A stretch of DNA of 64,000 nucleotides from G965197005 sp965197005 (GCA_965197005.1 OZ239982.1:1674001-1738000); one strand, 5' to 3'. Counted from the first letter of the stretch, positions 27,721 to 37,961 are shown. The notes: a model not told the origin generated them from the letters alone. Numbers and translations: made by a program.

Positions 27721-28784
27721 TAATTATGACTCCTTAAAGCCAGACCAGCGGCTATTAATAACGCTGAAGACTCTGAATTAATTAGTTCTACATTAACCTT
27801 TGGTGCCAAACTCATATTTAAAAATGGGTTAGCAGAAACAGCAGGAATACCCAAAGAACTTTGAATACTACGAGCTAACTTTGAAAATTCAATCAAGTGT
27901 CCTCCTAATACAACATAATCGACTTTATCGAAAGTGGTTGATGAATAAAAAAACTGTAGTGCACGAGAGATATGCTCTTGAATAGATTCCTGAAACTTAA
28001 CCAAAACATCTTCATTAAAATTTTCTGGTAGTGCATTTCTCTTAATCATAGACAGTGCTTTATTAACATCAACGCCATAATGACGCTGCATATCTTCTAA
28101 CAAAACACTAACGCCAGTCATCTGCTCACGAGTATATACCTGCTTGCCTTCATTTAAAATACACATAGAAATCATATTCATACCAATATCAAAAATAGCA
28201 ACGGTTTTGGTTTCTGCTGATTTTATCTGTGGTTGAATAACTTCAAACACACGCTCAAGGCAAAAAGATTCTACATCAACAACTGTAAGCTCAAGCCCTG
28301 CTTGCTCTACTGCCTCATTAAAACGTGTGATATTTTCTTGACGACAAGCAGAGAGCAATACCTCTACCTTGCCCCCTGCATTGGGTTCAGCGTTTTGCAC
28401 TTCCCAATCCAGGGCAACATCTTCTAAAGGATAAGGAATGTACTGATCTGCCTCAGCACGAATTTGAAAATCCATATCATCATCAGATAAATCTTGAGGC
28501 ATGTATACCAGCTTTGAAATAACTGAAGAACCAGATACTGCAACCGCTGCCTTTTTTACTTTGCTACCCGATTGCTCAACTGCAGCTTGAATGGCGTTAG
28601 CAACCAAACCAGCATTATTAATACTTTGCTCAACAACCGCGCCTTCCTCTAGCATTGCCTGACCATAGGCTTCAACACGATGGTACCCATTATTATTACT
28701 TAACTCTAAAACACGCACGACATTTGTTCCAATATCAATCCCTAAAATTGATTGGCTATCGCGACGAAATAAATTAGATAACAC
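27720..28784 (-). CDS. pilM: Type IV pilus assembly protein PilM
   Basis: PilM is an actin/FtsA-like cytoplasmic ATPase-fold protein that binds PilN. Phosphate-binding blocks are ILGIDIGTNVVRVLEL at the start and VAIFDIGMNMISMCIL in the middle, and the adenosine motif is VVLGGHL. Its 354-residue length is normal. It is the first gene of the operon and is divergent from mrcA, the conserved arrangement. Confidence 0.95.
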   Translation of the reverse strand: MLSNLFRRDSQSILGIDIGTNVVRVLELSNNNGYHRVEAYGQAMLEEGAVVEQSINNAGLVANAIQAAVEQSGSKVKKAAVAVSGSSVISKLVYMPQDLSDDDMDFQIRAEADQYIPYPLEDVALDWEVQNAEPNAGGKVEVLLSACRQENITRFNEAVEQAGLELTVVDVESFCLERVFEVIQPQIKSAETKTVAIFDIGMNMISMCILNEGKQVYTREQMTGVSVLLEDMQRHYGVDVNKALSMIKRNALPENFNEDVLVKFQESIQEHISRALQFFYSSTTFDKVDYVVLGGHLIEFSKLARSIQSSLGIPAVSANPFLNMSLAPKVNVELINSESSALLIAAGLALRSHN

Positions 28785-28999
28785 GATTTTTCCCCATAAA
28801 ATAAATGACTGTTGATAAGACTAGGCGTAACTTTAAAATTATTCAATTATAAAGCTAAATAAATTGTGTTTTTCAGCGATATAATTACAGAAAATAACAC
28901 TCAAACAAAAACAACCCTTTAATCAAATACTGAAAAGTTTATTTTTGTAGTAAGATATAAGCCTATTTAACTTTCAACCAGAAATTAGAAATATAAAAC

Positions 29000-31615
29000 A
29001 TGATTATTATAAAGTCATTAATTAAGTTTGCAATTTGGTTAGGTGTTGCATTTTGTGCAGGAACCTTAATTGTCTCCATGGGTATTTATCTATACTTAGC
29101 TCCTACCTTACCCAATCCTTATGAATTAAGAAATGTCAATCTACAACTGCCTTTAAAAATCTATTCTAAAGATAAAAAATTAATTGCCGAATTTGGCGAA
29201 AAACGGCGTACGCCTATTGTGTATAAACAAACACCGCCTACGTTTATTCAAGCCCTATTGGCTGCTGAAGACGATGGTTTTTTTGAACACAGCGGGGTAG
29301 ATATAAAAGGTCTCATTAGGGCGTCTTTGCAATTACTCGTAACTGGCGAAAAAAAATCAGGTGGAAGCACCATTACCATGCAAGTAGCCAGAAACTATTA
29401 TTTATCGAGAGAAAAAACGTTTATTCGTAAATTTACAGAAATTCTACTCGCCCTTAAAATGGAACGTTTTTTGAGCAAAGAAGAAATATTATCTCTTTAT
29501 ATCAATAAAGTATTTTTAGGAAAAAGTGCGTATGGTATTGAAGCTGCCGCACAGGTTTATTACGGCAAAACGATTAGCGAACTCAACCTAGCTCAATTGG
29601 CAATGATTGCAGGACTACCTCAAGCCCCCTCCTCTGCCAATCCATTAACCAATCCAGCTCGCGCCAAATTTCGCCGCAATTATGTATTAAAACGCATGCT
29701 AGATATTGGACACATTTCTGAAAATGAATATCTACAGGCAAGCAATGCACCAATCAGTGCGAAAAAACAGGGTTCCAGTAAAGAATTAAATGCCGATTAC
29801 GCAGCAGAAATGGTGCGCTTAGAATTGGTTAATCGCTTTGGAGATGCTGCATATACATCAGGCTTAAAGGTCATTACTAGCCTTGACAGCAAACGCCAAC
29901 AGGCGGCAAACAAAGCATTACAGCATGGCTTATTAAGCTATGACAGAGATCATGGACTACGAAAAACCAACAAAAACAGCACTTGGAGCTTACAACCATT
30001 AGAAGACTTAAAAGCAAATAGCTTCATTGAATATCAACAGCAATTTGCCAATAAAATTAAAAATGCATCTATTCATTCTGAAGTCCTTGATTTTACCTAT
30101 CAAGATAAGCAAACAGATTGGCTCAGCACTTTAAAAGCATGGCAAATCAAACTTTCTAAAATAAAAAACTTAGGCATTATCAGTCCAGCAGTGGTTATTC
30201 ACACTAATGAAAAAGGCGCATGGTTATGGAGCAAAACTGGATCAAAATGGCTCGACTTTGAACAAATGAAGTGGGCAAAACCATATTTAAGCGTAAATGC
30301 GACAGGTCAAGAGCCAACAACAACCCAGCAAGTCCTACATACAGGGCAAGCCATCTGGGTAGAAGCACTCGATAATGGACAATTAAAACTGGCTCAATTA
30401 CCCGAAGTACAGGGGGCTTTAATTTCTTTACGTGCTACAGACGGTGCAATTGAAGCGATTGTAGGTGGCTTTCATCATGGGCAAAATAAATTCAACCGTG
30501 TAACCCAATCAGAACGTCAACCAGGCTCTGCCTTTAAACCTTTTATTTATAGTGCCGCTTTAAACAATGGGTTAACTGCGGCGTCATTAATTAATGACGC
30601 CCCCGTTGTATTTGAAGATAAAAGTCTGGAATATACTTGGCGTCCAGAAAACGTGAGTGGCAAATTTTATGGACCTACTCGTTTAAGACGAGCACTTTTT
30701 CGTTCACAAAATTTAGTTTCTATTCGAATATTAAAACAAATGGGCGTACAAACTGCCATCGACTTTATTAATCCTTTTGGTTTTGAAAACAGCAACTTTA
30801 ATAAAGATTTATCTCTAGCACTAGGTGCATCTGCGGTTTCTCCTTTAACCTTAGCCACAGGCTATGCTGCCTTTGCAAATGGAGGCTATCGTATCCAGCC
30901 TTACCTTATTAGTGAGATTTATGACCACAACAATCTACTAATTTATAAAGCCAACCCCATACAAGTATGTCAAAACTGCGACAGTTTAGCGCAACAAAAA
31001 CCGCCTGAAAATTCAATCAATGCCAATGTTCAGCCTGATAAAATTGAAAATGCCTTAGTGACATTAGGGCTTGAGCCTGCAAAAGAAAAACCATTAAGTG
31101 CCAAACGGGTTATAGACGAACGTACGCATTTTATTATGCTAACCATGCTTAGAGATGTTATAGAAAGAGGCACAGGCAAGCGTGCATTAGCACTTAATCG
31201 TAAAGATACGGTTGGTAAAACAGGCACAACCAATGATCAAAAAGATGCTTGGTTCTCTGGCTTTGCCAATCAATTAGTTACCAGTGTTTGGGTAGGCTTT
31301 GACCAACCTAAAACCTTAGGACGCTGGGCATATGGTAGCAATACTGCATTACCTATTTGGGTAGAATATATGCAAAGTGCATTACAAAATGTAGAAGACA
31401 AACCATTAACCCAACCAGCAGGTATCGTCAGCGTCCGCATTGACCCTGAAACAGGCTTATTAGCCCCGCCTGAACAAAACAATGCGATATTTGAATATTT
31501 CAAGCAAGAAAATGTCCCAACCCAATATGCCACACCACAAACGACATCACCATTTAACCCCGACAATCCTAATCAGAACAACAAAAGCGCAACGCCTGAA
31601 CAGATTTTTAACTAG
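29000..31615 (+). CDS. mrcA: Bifunctional penicillin-binding protein 1A
   Basis: A class A PBP that polymerises and crosslinks peptidoglycan. It has an N-terminal membrane anchor (about residues 9-30), a glycosyltransferase domain with the catalytic Glu in LAAEDDGFFEHSGVD, an OB-like insert and a transpeptidase domain with the SxxK motif in QPGSAFKPF, SxN in RSQNLVS and KTG in VGKTGTTND. The length, 871 residues, fits PBP1A. It is divergent from pilM. The segment between them (28785-28999) holds only AT-rich DNA with weak -10-like boxes. Confidence 0.95.
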   Translation: MIIIKSLIKFAIWLGVAFCAGTLIVSMGIYLYLAPTLPNPYELRNVNLQLPLKIYSKDKKLIAEFGEKRRTPIVYKQTPPTFIQALLAAEDDGFFEHSGVDIKGLIRASLQLLVTGEKKSGGSTITMQVARNYYLSREKTFIRKFTEILLALKMERFLSKEEILSLYINKVFLGKSAYGIEAAAQVYYGKTISELNLAQLAMIAGLPQAPSSANPLTNPARAKFRRNYVLKRMLDIGHISENEYLQASNAPISAKKQGSSKELNADYAAEMVRLELVNRFGDAAYTSGLKVITSLDSKRQQAANKALQHGLLSYDRDHGLRKTNKNSTWSLQPLEDLKANSFIEYQQQFANKIKNASIHSEVLDFTYQDKQTDWLSTLKAWQIKLSKIKNLGIISPAVVIHTNEKGAWLWSKTGSKWLDFEQMKWAKPYLSVNATGQEPTTTQQVLHTGQAIWVEALDNGQLKLAQLPEVQGALISLRATDGAIEAIVGGFHHGQNKFNRVTQSERQPGSAFKPFIYSAALNNGLTAASLINDAPVVFEDKSLEYTWRPENVSGKFYGPTRLRRALFRSQNLVSIRILKQMGVQTAIDFINPFGFENSNFNKDLSLALGASAVSPLTLATGYAAFANGGYRIQPYLISEIYDHNNLLIYKANPIQVCQNCDSLAQQKPPENSINANVQPDKIENALVTLGLEPAKEKPLSAKRVIDERTHFIMLTMLRDVIERGTGKRALALNRKDTVGKTGTTNDQKDAWFSGFANQLVTSVWVGFDQPKTLGRWAYGSNTALPIWVEYMQSALQNVEDKPLTQPAGIVSVRIDPETGLLAPPEQNNAIFEYFKQENVPTQYATPQTTSPFNPDNPNQNNKSATPEQIFN

Positions 31616-31617
31616 CC

Positions 31618-31641
31618 ATAAAAAAGCCCCTTACGGGGCTT
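31618..31641 (-). terminator. Intrinsic terminator of cheV
   Basis: A 7-bp stem AAGCCCC / GGGGCTT with a four-base loop is followed on the minus strand by six T. On the plus strand it has no T run, so it mainly serves cheV, although it lies just past the mrcA stop. Confidence 0.75.
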
Positions 31642-31671
31642 AAAATCAACTCAACAACCTATCTTTTTTTG

Positions 31672-32655
31672 CTACTCTTGAGACGCTTTTTCTGCCTCTA
31701 TCTCTTTCCATAACTCTGGTTCAAAACGTTGTAATTTCTTGCGAATAAGATTTTGCACCTCTTCAGCTAATGCATCTGGGGCAAATTTAGATAAAAATCC
31801 ATCACAGCCAACTTTTTTGACCATTGCTTCATTAAAACTACCAGATAAAGAGGTATGTAAAATAACAAAGGTTTCTTTTAACTCTGCATCTTTGCGAATT
31901 TCTGAAGTCAACGTATAGCCGTCCATTTCAGGCATTTCCGCATCAGTAATGACCAGCAATAAATCTTTAGCAAAGTCTTTACCTTCTTCTTTCCAACTCA
32001 TCAATTGATCATAGGCTTCTCGCCCATTGCTTTTAGTAATCGCATTGATACCCATATCATCAAGCACCTTACCAACCTGCTTTAAAGCCACAGTAGAATC
32101 ATCAACAATTAAAATATCTCGCCCTTTTACTTTAGATAATAGAACATCATCATAAATACCTTCTGACACATCTGTATTATATGGTGAAATTTCTGCCAAG
32201 ATTTTTTCCACATCAATAATCTCTACGATTTTTTCATCAATGCGTGTAATGGCAGTTAAATAGTGCTGTTTGCCTGCGCCACTTGGGGGGGGTAAAATCT
32301 CGCTCCACGTCATGTTAATGATACGGTCAACACTGGCAACCAAAAACGCCTGTACAGTTTTATTATACTCAGTCACAATAATGGTAGAGTCTTCTGTGGT
32401 CTTTAACTTGCCAATACCCACAGCATGACGTAAATCTACCACTGGCACGGTATGCCCTCGTAAATGGGTAACTCCACGCACCACAGGGTGGCTATCAGGC
32501 AATGAGGTTAAAGGCGGCAGGCGCATGACCTCTTGAATTTTAAATACGTTAATTGCGTACTTTTGGCTTCCGCCTAACGAAAAAGTTAAAAGCTCTAAAC
32601 GGTTTTGTCCTACAAGTTGGGTTCGAGCATCAACATTGCTCAACACATTAGTCAT
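31672..32655 (-). CDS. cheV: Chemotaxis coupling protein CheV
   Basis: CheV couples chemoreceptors to CheA and has a receiver for adaptation. The N-terminal CheW-like domain (about 20-165) includes YAINVFKIQEVMRLPPLTSL and RGHTVPVVDLR. The C-terminal receiver has DDST, the phospho-acceptor Asp in LLVITDAEMPEMDGYTL and the Lys in FLSKFAPDAL. The C-rich codons for LPPPSG come from an uninterrupted run of eight C (32285-32292 as G on the plus strand), which could mutate by slippage. A sigma-70-type promoter lies upstream. Confidence 0.93.
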   Translation of the reverse strand: MTNVLSNVDARTQLVGQNRLELLTFSLGGSQKYAINVFKIQEVMRLPPLTSLPDSHPVVRGVTHLRGHTVPVVDLRHAVGIGKLKTTEDSTIIVTEYNKTVQAFLVASVDRIINMTWSEILPPPSGAGKQHYLTAITRIDEKIVEIIDVEKILAEISPYNTDVSEGIYDDVLLSKVKGRDILIVDDSTVALKQVGKVLDDMGINAITKSNGREAYDQLMSWKEEGKDFAKDLLLVITDAEMPEMDGYTLTSEIRKDAELKETFVILHTSLSGSFNEAMVKKVGCDGFLSKFAPDALAEEVQNLIRKKLQRFEPELWKEIEAEKASQE

Positions 32656-32685
32656 GATAAGTTCCTCAAAAAAGTATTATTAATA

Positions 32686-32713
32686 ATTGTAGCTAATAAA
32701 TCAGAAAATGCAA
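32686..32713 (-). promoter_or_regulatory. Candidate sigma-70 promoter of cheV
   Basis: On the minus strand TTGCAT (32708-32713), a 16-base spacer and TACAAT (32686-32691), about 30 bases before the cheV start. No sigma-28 pattern was seen here. Confidence 0.5.
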
Positions 32714-32786
32714 GAACAAATGTGCTTTTATTATTATTTTATTGTTTTTAAGTGTATATCAAGCAGACAAAATTTAAACTAACTGT

Positions 32787-33182
32787 TTAATTTTCTTTAA
32801 AATGTGCTTGTAAAGCCTGTTTGATATTATCCGCAATGCCTTTAGAACATTTATTAACATGATCAAAATGTATCATCACTGCACGCCCCGTAGCGCATAG
32901 TTTGCCCTGTTGCCATGCTTCATGCTCAACAATCATTGATGAATGACCAATTTTGCTTAAATAAGTGCGAATTTCTACTGCATACTGCATATACAGCTCT
33001 GCCAAAAACTCTGCCTCTATTTTTGCCACAATTAAATGCCAATCTTGGGGGTCTAAATCAGGGGTAAAATACTTAAATAACGGATTTCTTGCTTGTTCAA
33101 ACCAAATTGGCAACACCGTATTATTAATATGCCCTAATGCATCAGTTTCATTAAATCTAGGCTCAACTTTTAATGTCCACAT
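32787..33182 (-). CDS. Acyl-CoA thioesterase, 4HBT/YbgC type
   Basis: A 131-residue hotdog-fold protein. The catalytic signature RFNETDALGHINNTVLP places the Asp and the following His-Ile-Asn-Asn at their usual positions near residue 15. Members hydrolyse acyl-CoA esters in the cytoplasm. The exact substrate is not predictable. It stands alone between cheV and fliD, with about 150 bases free on either side. Confidence 0.85.
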   Translation of the reverse strand: MWTLKVEPRFNETDALGHINNTVLPIWFEQARNPLFKYFTPDLDPQDWHLIVAKIEAEFLAELYMQYAVEIRTYLSKIGHSSMIVEHEAWQQGKLCATGRAVMIHFDHVNKCSKGIADNIKQALQAHFKEN

Positions 33183-33286
33183 AAGTTACTCCAATTATTA
33201 TTGTTGTTAGAAAAGAGCATAAAACTTTTGCATAAATAACAAGCTGCTGCAAGTAAAATATCCATATTCATTCTATTTTCTTTAGG

Positions 33287-33322
33287 CATAAAAAAACCGC
33301 CTTATCATAAATAAGGCGGTTT
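33287..33322 (-). terminator. Intrinsic terminator of fliD
   Basis: A perfect 12-bp stem (AAACCGCCTTAT / ATAAGGCGGTTT) with a five-base loop is followed on the minus strand by a long T tract. It lies 18 bases after the fliD stop. Confidence 0.9.
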
Positions 33323-33339
33323 GATGATTATAAAACAGA

Positions 33340-36300
33340 CTATTTTTTGGTACCGTTCATCACTGCAAACTGCTGTTTTAAATATGCTAAAGTTGTATTT
33401 AACTTACTTACAATTTCATCGTTATAACTGAATTTTGCTTTTAACTCCGTTGCTCTAACGTCCATTCTGTCTGTAAAGGTTTTATGCTCTGTCTCTAGCC
33501 TTGTTTGCTCTGCTTTTAAGTTTTTCTCCGCCACAACAACAGAGCCATTGGTTATATCCATAAACCCTTTCATCATAACCTTTAATTGATCAGCAAAACC
33601 TGAAACATAGGTTACTGTACCCCGTTTTCCTACATGACCACCTAGCACCTTCACTCGAATACCTGAAGATGGATCTTCTACTCCGATTTGATTGGTTCCT
33701 TTTTCTCCTTCTGCAAGACCTTTCACAAAGCCAAAAGCAGCACTTGCACCAGAAGATACTTCGCTAATCTCAACAGCGGACTTATCTCCTGTAGAGCCAG
33801 AAATAATACTCAGTTTTTGGTGTGCAAATGCACTAGGATCATCGGTATATTCAACCTTAACTTTAAGGTTATTACTTGTTATCTCAGAGTTAGTATTAAT
33901 GGCAACTTCAATGGCTTTTGCCAATGTTTTACCATTAGTAAACTGTGTCCCTGTTGCCAAAACGACTTCTGTTTCAACGCCATCAACCTTAACCTTAAAT
34001 TTATTATTGGTATTATCTATAACTAAAGGTGTGCCAGCACTAAAGTCAAACGTTTTGCCTGCAATATAATAGCCATTTTTAGCTTTAATATTGCCATCAA
34101 CCCCACGTAAATACTGCCCTTTTCCAGATGCTGTTTTGCCATTAATTTTACCTTCCACATCCTGCCCTTTTGCCACTTCTGGCTGGTAGTTTGCTTCATC
34201 TTGTAAGCCTAGCTTACTTATTGCTTCGGTATTTAAATCCGTAAAACGAACACGTGTTGTGCTACCCCCAACTCGTACTTCAAAATGACCCGTTTTATCC
34301 TGACTGTTCTGTTTAAAACTTACCTCTGGAATTAAGTCATAGCCATAATTGCGTTTTTTGCTTAAACCAAATCCATCATAACCATTGCTTTTTGTTTCAG
34401 CAACCAGACCTAAATTAGCAGCCGCCGTTCCTCCTAAAGCCTTTACTTCAATACTGGCATTTTTACCAAATACTGCAGCACCTTTAATACCTTTTTGGGA
34501 GTTGGTTTCAATGTATATTTTATTATTGTCATCTAATTTTGCACGAATATCGCCAACTGCAAAATCTGGGTGTGATTCTAATGCTTTGTTAATGCCATTT
34601 TGTACCGCAATTAAATTTGCTGTTGCCCCTCCTGCTGAAGCATTTTCATTCACTTCCACATTGATATCTTTACCTGCAACCGTTAGTGTAAAGGTCGCTT
34701 TATTTGCACCACTAAAATCAACCCCTGTCGTCATATCCGCACCTGCAGTGGTGCGTGCTCCTCGTCCATCTGCTTTAACTTCTATGAATTTATCATGTCC
34801 TGTCGCAGTGCTTGTTAGTTTAAGACCTGTGCCATCTAAGCTAGCGGTAACCACACCTGCACCAAAGCTGCTATCAAGAGCAGATTGAATATTCGCAATA
34901 TTATTGGTTGCGCCTGAGTTAACGATAATTTCTTTTTCGACACCGTTTACATTAACCACAAAACCTGAGGGATTTGCCGCAAAATCAACGTTGCTACTAA
35001 TATCACGAGAGCCAGTATCTGTAGCTGCACCTGTTACTTTACCTGCAAATGCAGCATCTGTAGAAAATTTTGCTGCCAATTGGCTTTGTATGGCAGCGGC
35101 CAAACCTGCTCCTGTATAGGTTCCTGCACCAATGCTTACTTTGCTAGAAGACTCTGTGCCATCTACTTTAATATTAAATTCTGCAGCAGAAGCAAGCGTA
35201 ATTCCTGAATTTTGACCATTTGTTTGTACACCTTGATTGGCTTTTAAACCAAGAGCCGTATCTGTAGAGCTGCTACCTACTGAACTAATTTCAATACTGC
35301 GTGCACTACCTACTTGAGTCGTGGTAAAGACCAAATAACCGTTATTATCAAAACTCGCCTGCACTTGACCATTTAAGCTGGTGGCATCAATACCATTTTG
35401 TATCGCTTGTAGGGTATCTTTTCTATCACCATATACCCCATCGCCGTTTAAATCTTGCCCACTGGCATTTTGATTAACGGTCACATTAACCGCCGTCGCA
35501 CCATCTACTTTAAGCGCAAAGGTTGCATTAGCAGATGCAAAGTTAATCCCCGTTTGCTCATTTACAGATGCCGAGCCAATTTGTGTATTCGCACCTTTAC
35601 CAACCAGTGCTTGTGTACCTAAAGAAACCAGACTTTTACCAACATACACACCTTGCCCTACCGTATTAAAGCCAAACATACTGGCAACATCATTTTCAAC
35701 GGAGGTAAAAGATATCTGTGATTTAGAACCATAAGCATTAGAGGTAAAGGTAAAGTTTTTTGCTACCGCATTATAGCCAACGGTAACAGATTTACCCGTG
35801 TCTTTAAGCGCAGCATTAATTTGCTGAGTGACTTGTTCAGCAAAATCTTTACCCGTTGTATAGCTGCCATGACGTAAAGTAGCTGCGATAATCTGCCCAT
35901 CTACATTCATGGAAAATTGATCATTATTGCCATTAACTTGTACTGGGGAAGAAAAATCCAATCCTGCAACAGATGCGGTGGTAAAACTGGCTTGTTTTGC
36001 CAACTTTGTAACCTCAACATCATAAGTCCCAGGTTTTGAACCAATTGAGCTATTCATAAACTGAACCTGAGTATCTGTAGTACGACCCGACTCAGCTAAA
36101 ACATTTCTAACATTTTCATGATTATTTTTCATTGCTTTTTGAAATTTAGAAACAGAAAAACTTAAATTAAATTTATTGTTTCTATCTGTTTCTACGCCTA
36201 AAGAAGCAAAGGTCGTATAAGGATAACCTGCCAACCCTGTAATCGGCTTAGCTATCATCTGAGATATGCGTGATTGAATATCACGAATAAAATTATCTCC

Positions 36301-37281
36301 AATTAAAATACCAGCTTTCTTTTCAACAACATTATATTGAGTGACATCATCTAATATTTCTTTAACGCCATTATAGGTCTTAACAAACTCCTCAAGTCCT
36401 TTTTTTATCTTATCTGCATCTGCTTTAATTGACACTTGTAGCTGCTTACTCACATCGGCACTTTTTAGGTTTAAAGTCACACCTTCAATAACACCATCTA
36501 CTGTATTGGTAGCTCTGGTAATGGACAGTCCATTCACTTCTAAACGTGCATCTTCACCCTTTGAGGTTTGTTGAGCAAATGCAGAACCCTGTTGTACAGT
36601 ATTAAAATTAAGCACACCCAAACCAGAGGTTAACGCATTGCCAGATGCATCTTGAGCAAAAATTTGCATGGCGTTTTCTTCACCAGTAGAGGTCGATTTA
36701 ATACTCAAACGAAAACCAGAGCCATCGTTAACAATACTTGCATGAACCCCCATATTGGCATTGTTAATAGTATTTCTTATGCCTGTTAAACTATTGTTAG
36801 AAGAATCGATTACCAAGGTATGACTAGGACGTTTCACATTAGTGCTTTGTCCTGTTAAATTACCAGAGCCATCATATTGATTTTTACCAAAGCTAAAGGT
36901 TAACTTACCTTCTCCGACAACTGAATATTCACTAGAAAATCGTTTTGATGCCAAGGCATGAGACTTCGCAATATTGCTAACCTGTAAATTATAAATACCT
37001 GCCCTTGCTTTCTCGTTAGTGGTAACAGATAAGATGCTTTCATCAGAGGAGCTTGCAACTAAGGCACCTGCTACCTTAGGGTCGGCCAAGTTATCTACTG
37101 CCGATTGAAATTTAGACATACTGGATTTTAGCTTGCCATAAGCAGTAATCCGCGCTTTAACCAAACCAATATCTTGATTATAGCGTTTGTCTATGTCTTT
37201 TTTCTCCGCCTTAATAATTTTATCAACGGTTTCATTACCAAGAGCACTGGTACCTAAGCCTGAAGATTGAATAACTGGCAT
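33340..37281 (-). CDS. fliD: Flagellar filament cap protein FliD, greatly enlarged
   Basis: FliD caps the filament and guides flagellin folding. The N-terminal FliD domain is clear (SSGLGTSALGNETVDKIIKAEK ... YGKLKSSMSKFQSAVDNL, given in parts), and the C-terminal domain with coiled-coil ends in SKLNTTLAYLKQQFAVMNG. At 1313 residues it is two to three times the usual 450-650. The extra part (about residues 400-1180) is a chain of about six divergent modules. Each has a beta-rich motif such as GINFASANATFALKVDG, GVDFSGANKATFTLTVAG or FDFSAGTPLVIDNTNN, then an AIQNGI-like helix, resembling flagellin-hook IN repeats. It is last in the fliC-flaG-fliD series. Confidence 0.9.
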   Translation of the reverse strand: MPVIQSSGLGTSALGNETVDKIIKAEKKDIDKRYNQDIGLVKARITAYGKLKSSMSKFQSAVDNLADPKVAGALVASSSDESILSVTTNEKARAGIYNLQVSNIAKSHALASKRFSSEYSVVGEGKLTFSFGKNQYDGSGNLTGQSTNVKRPSHTLVIDSSNNSLTGIRNTINNANMGVHASIVNDGSGFRLSIKSTSTGEENAMQIFAQDASGNALTSGLGVLNFNTVQQGSAFAQQTSKGEDARLEVNGLSITRATNTVDGVIEGVTLNLKSADVSKQLQVSIKADADKIKKGLEEFVKTYNGVKEILDDVTQYNVVEKKAGILIGDNFIRDIQSRISQMIAKPITGLAGYPYTTFASLGVETDRNNKFNLSFSVSKFQKAMKNNHENVRNVLAESGRTTDTQVQFMNSSIGSKPGTYDVEVTKLAKQASFTTASVAGLDFSSPVQVNGNNDQFSMNVDGQIIAATLRHGSYTTGKDFAEQVTQQINAALKDTGKSVTVGYNAVAKNFTFTSNAYGSKSQISFTSVENDVASMFGFNTVGQGVYVGKSLVSLGTQALVGKGANTQIGSASVNEQTGINFASANATFALKVDGATAVNVTVNQNASGQDLNGDGVYGDRKDTLQAIQNGIDATSLNGQVQASFDNNGYLVFTTTQVGSARSIEISSVGSSSTDTALGLKANQGVQTNGQNSGITLASAAEFNIKVDGTESSSKVSIGAGTYTGAGLAAAIQSQLAAKFSTDAAFAGKVTGAATDTGSRDISSNVDFAANPSGFVVNVNGVEKEIIVNSGATNNIANIQSALDSSFGAGVVTASLDGTGLKLTSTATGHDKFIEVKADGRGARTTAGADMTTGVDFSGANKATFTLTVAGKDINVEVNENASAGGATANLIAVQNGINKALESHPDFAVGDIRAKLDDNNKIYIETNSQKGIKGAAVFGKNASIEVKALGGTAAANLGLVAETKSNGYDGFGLSKKRNYGYDLIPEVSFKQNSQDKTGHFEVRVGGSTTRVRFTDLNTEAISKLGLQDEANYQPEVAKGQDVEGKINGKTASGKGQYLRGVDGNIKAKNGYYIAGKTFDFSAGTPLVIDNTNNKFKVKVDGVETEVVLATGTQFTNGKTLAKAIEVAINTNSEITSNNLKVKVEYTDDPSAFAHQKLSIISGSTGDKSAVEISEVSSGASAAFGFVKGLAEGEKGTNQIGVEDPSSGIRVKVLGGHVGKRGTVTYVSGFADQLKVMMKGFMDITNGSVVVAEKNLKAEQTRLETEHKTFTDRMDVRATELKAKFSYNDEIVSKLNTTLAYLKQQFAVMNGTKK

Positions 37282-37409
37282 AACCTTTCTCCTTGCAAAA
37301 AACTGCGTCTAAAACGGACTGTTTTTGCCTTGTTGTCGTTTAATTACGGCAGTATGTTGCCGCTTTATTGCAAGTTGATACTTTAAATAATTTAGCAAAT
37401 AGAAAAAGC

Positions 37410-37447
37410 AAAAAAACCCGCATACCTTGTTATCGGCAAGTACGAGT
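37410..37447 (-). terminator. Terminator after flaG
   Basis: On the minus strand an imperfect hairpin (CGTACTTG / CAAGGTATG) with a loop around CCGATAA is followed by GCGGGTTTTTTT. It separates flaG from fliD. The rest of 37282-37489 shows no clear promoter. A sigma-28-like TAAAG...GCCGTAAT pair near 37345 has the wrong spacing. Confidence 0.6.
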
Positions 37448-37489
37448 TAATATTTAGCCTTATTTAAAAATAAATAACCTGAATTTTTA

Positions 37490-37897
37490 TTACACCTGTG
37501 CGGTAAACATACTAAATGGCTCTTCATCATTCAAGCGTTGTGCCAACTCTAAAGCAAGCTCACTTGGAATTTGCCGTATTAATTTATCCGAAGAGGTATC
37601 TAATACCTTAACCACCGTCTGCCCACTATCTTCATCTATTTTAAAATCAAGCGTGCGCTCTGTTTGCTGCACATATTCCTTAATTTTAGCTACTGCCTCT
37701 TGCACTTGATAACTAGCGTTTTCTGATGAGTTACCGCTGGCTTCTGGGGTTGTTTCTTTTGCTTGTAATACTTCAGTTTTTACGACCTCTTTGTTTGCAA
37801 TAGCGGTTGCATTTTTCTCTTGCTTAATAGCAGAAGACTGATAAGTCGTATTGGGCTTTATCAATGCCGTCTGTGCATTATTTTTAAGTTCATTCAT
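37490..37897 (-). CDS. flaG: FlaG family protein
   Basis: A 135-residue FlaG-type protein. The N-terminal half is low-complexity and Ala/Glu/Lys/Thr-rich. The C-terminal FlaG domain contains LDFKIDEDSGQTVVKVLD and KLIRQIPSELALELAQRL, the family core. FlaG affects filament length in some bacteria. It sits between fliC and fliD as usual. Confidence 0.9.
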   Translation of the reverse strand: MNELKNNAQTALIKPNTTYQSSAIKQEKNATAIANKEVVKTEVLQAKETTPEASGNSSENASYQVQEAVAKIKEYVQQTERTLDFKIDEDSGQTVVKVLDTSSDKLIRQIPSELALELAQRLNDEEPFSMFTAQV

Positions 37898-37922
37898 ATC
37901 TATCTCCTTGTTTATTAATAAG

Positions 37923-37950
37923 TTAAAAAGAGCGGGGGAGTACCCCCACT
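37923..37950 (-). terminator. Intrinsic terminator of fliC
   Basis: On the minus strand AGTGGGGG / CCCCCGCT with loop TACT is followed by CTTTTT. It lies about 12 bases after the fliC stop. Confidence 0.8.
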
Positions 37951-37961
37951 CAATCTAGTTA

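Noticed and set aside
37320..37370. Sigma-28-like pair (TAAAG ... GCCGTAAT) upstream of fliD
   Set aside because: The spacing is two bases too short relative to the FliA consensus, unlike the exact fit at fliC.
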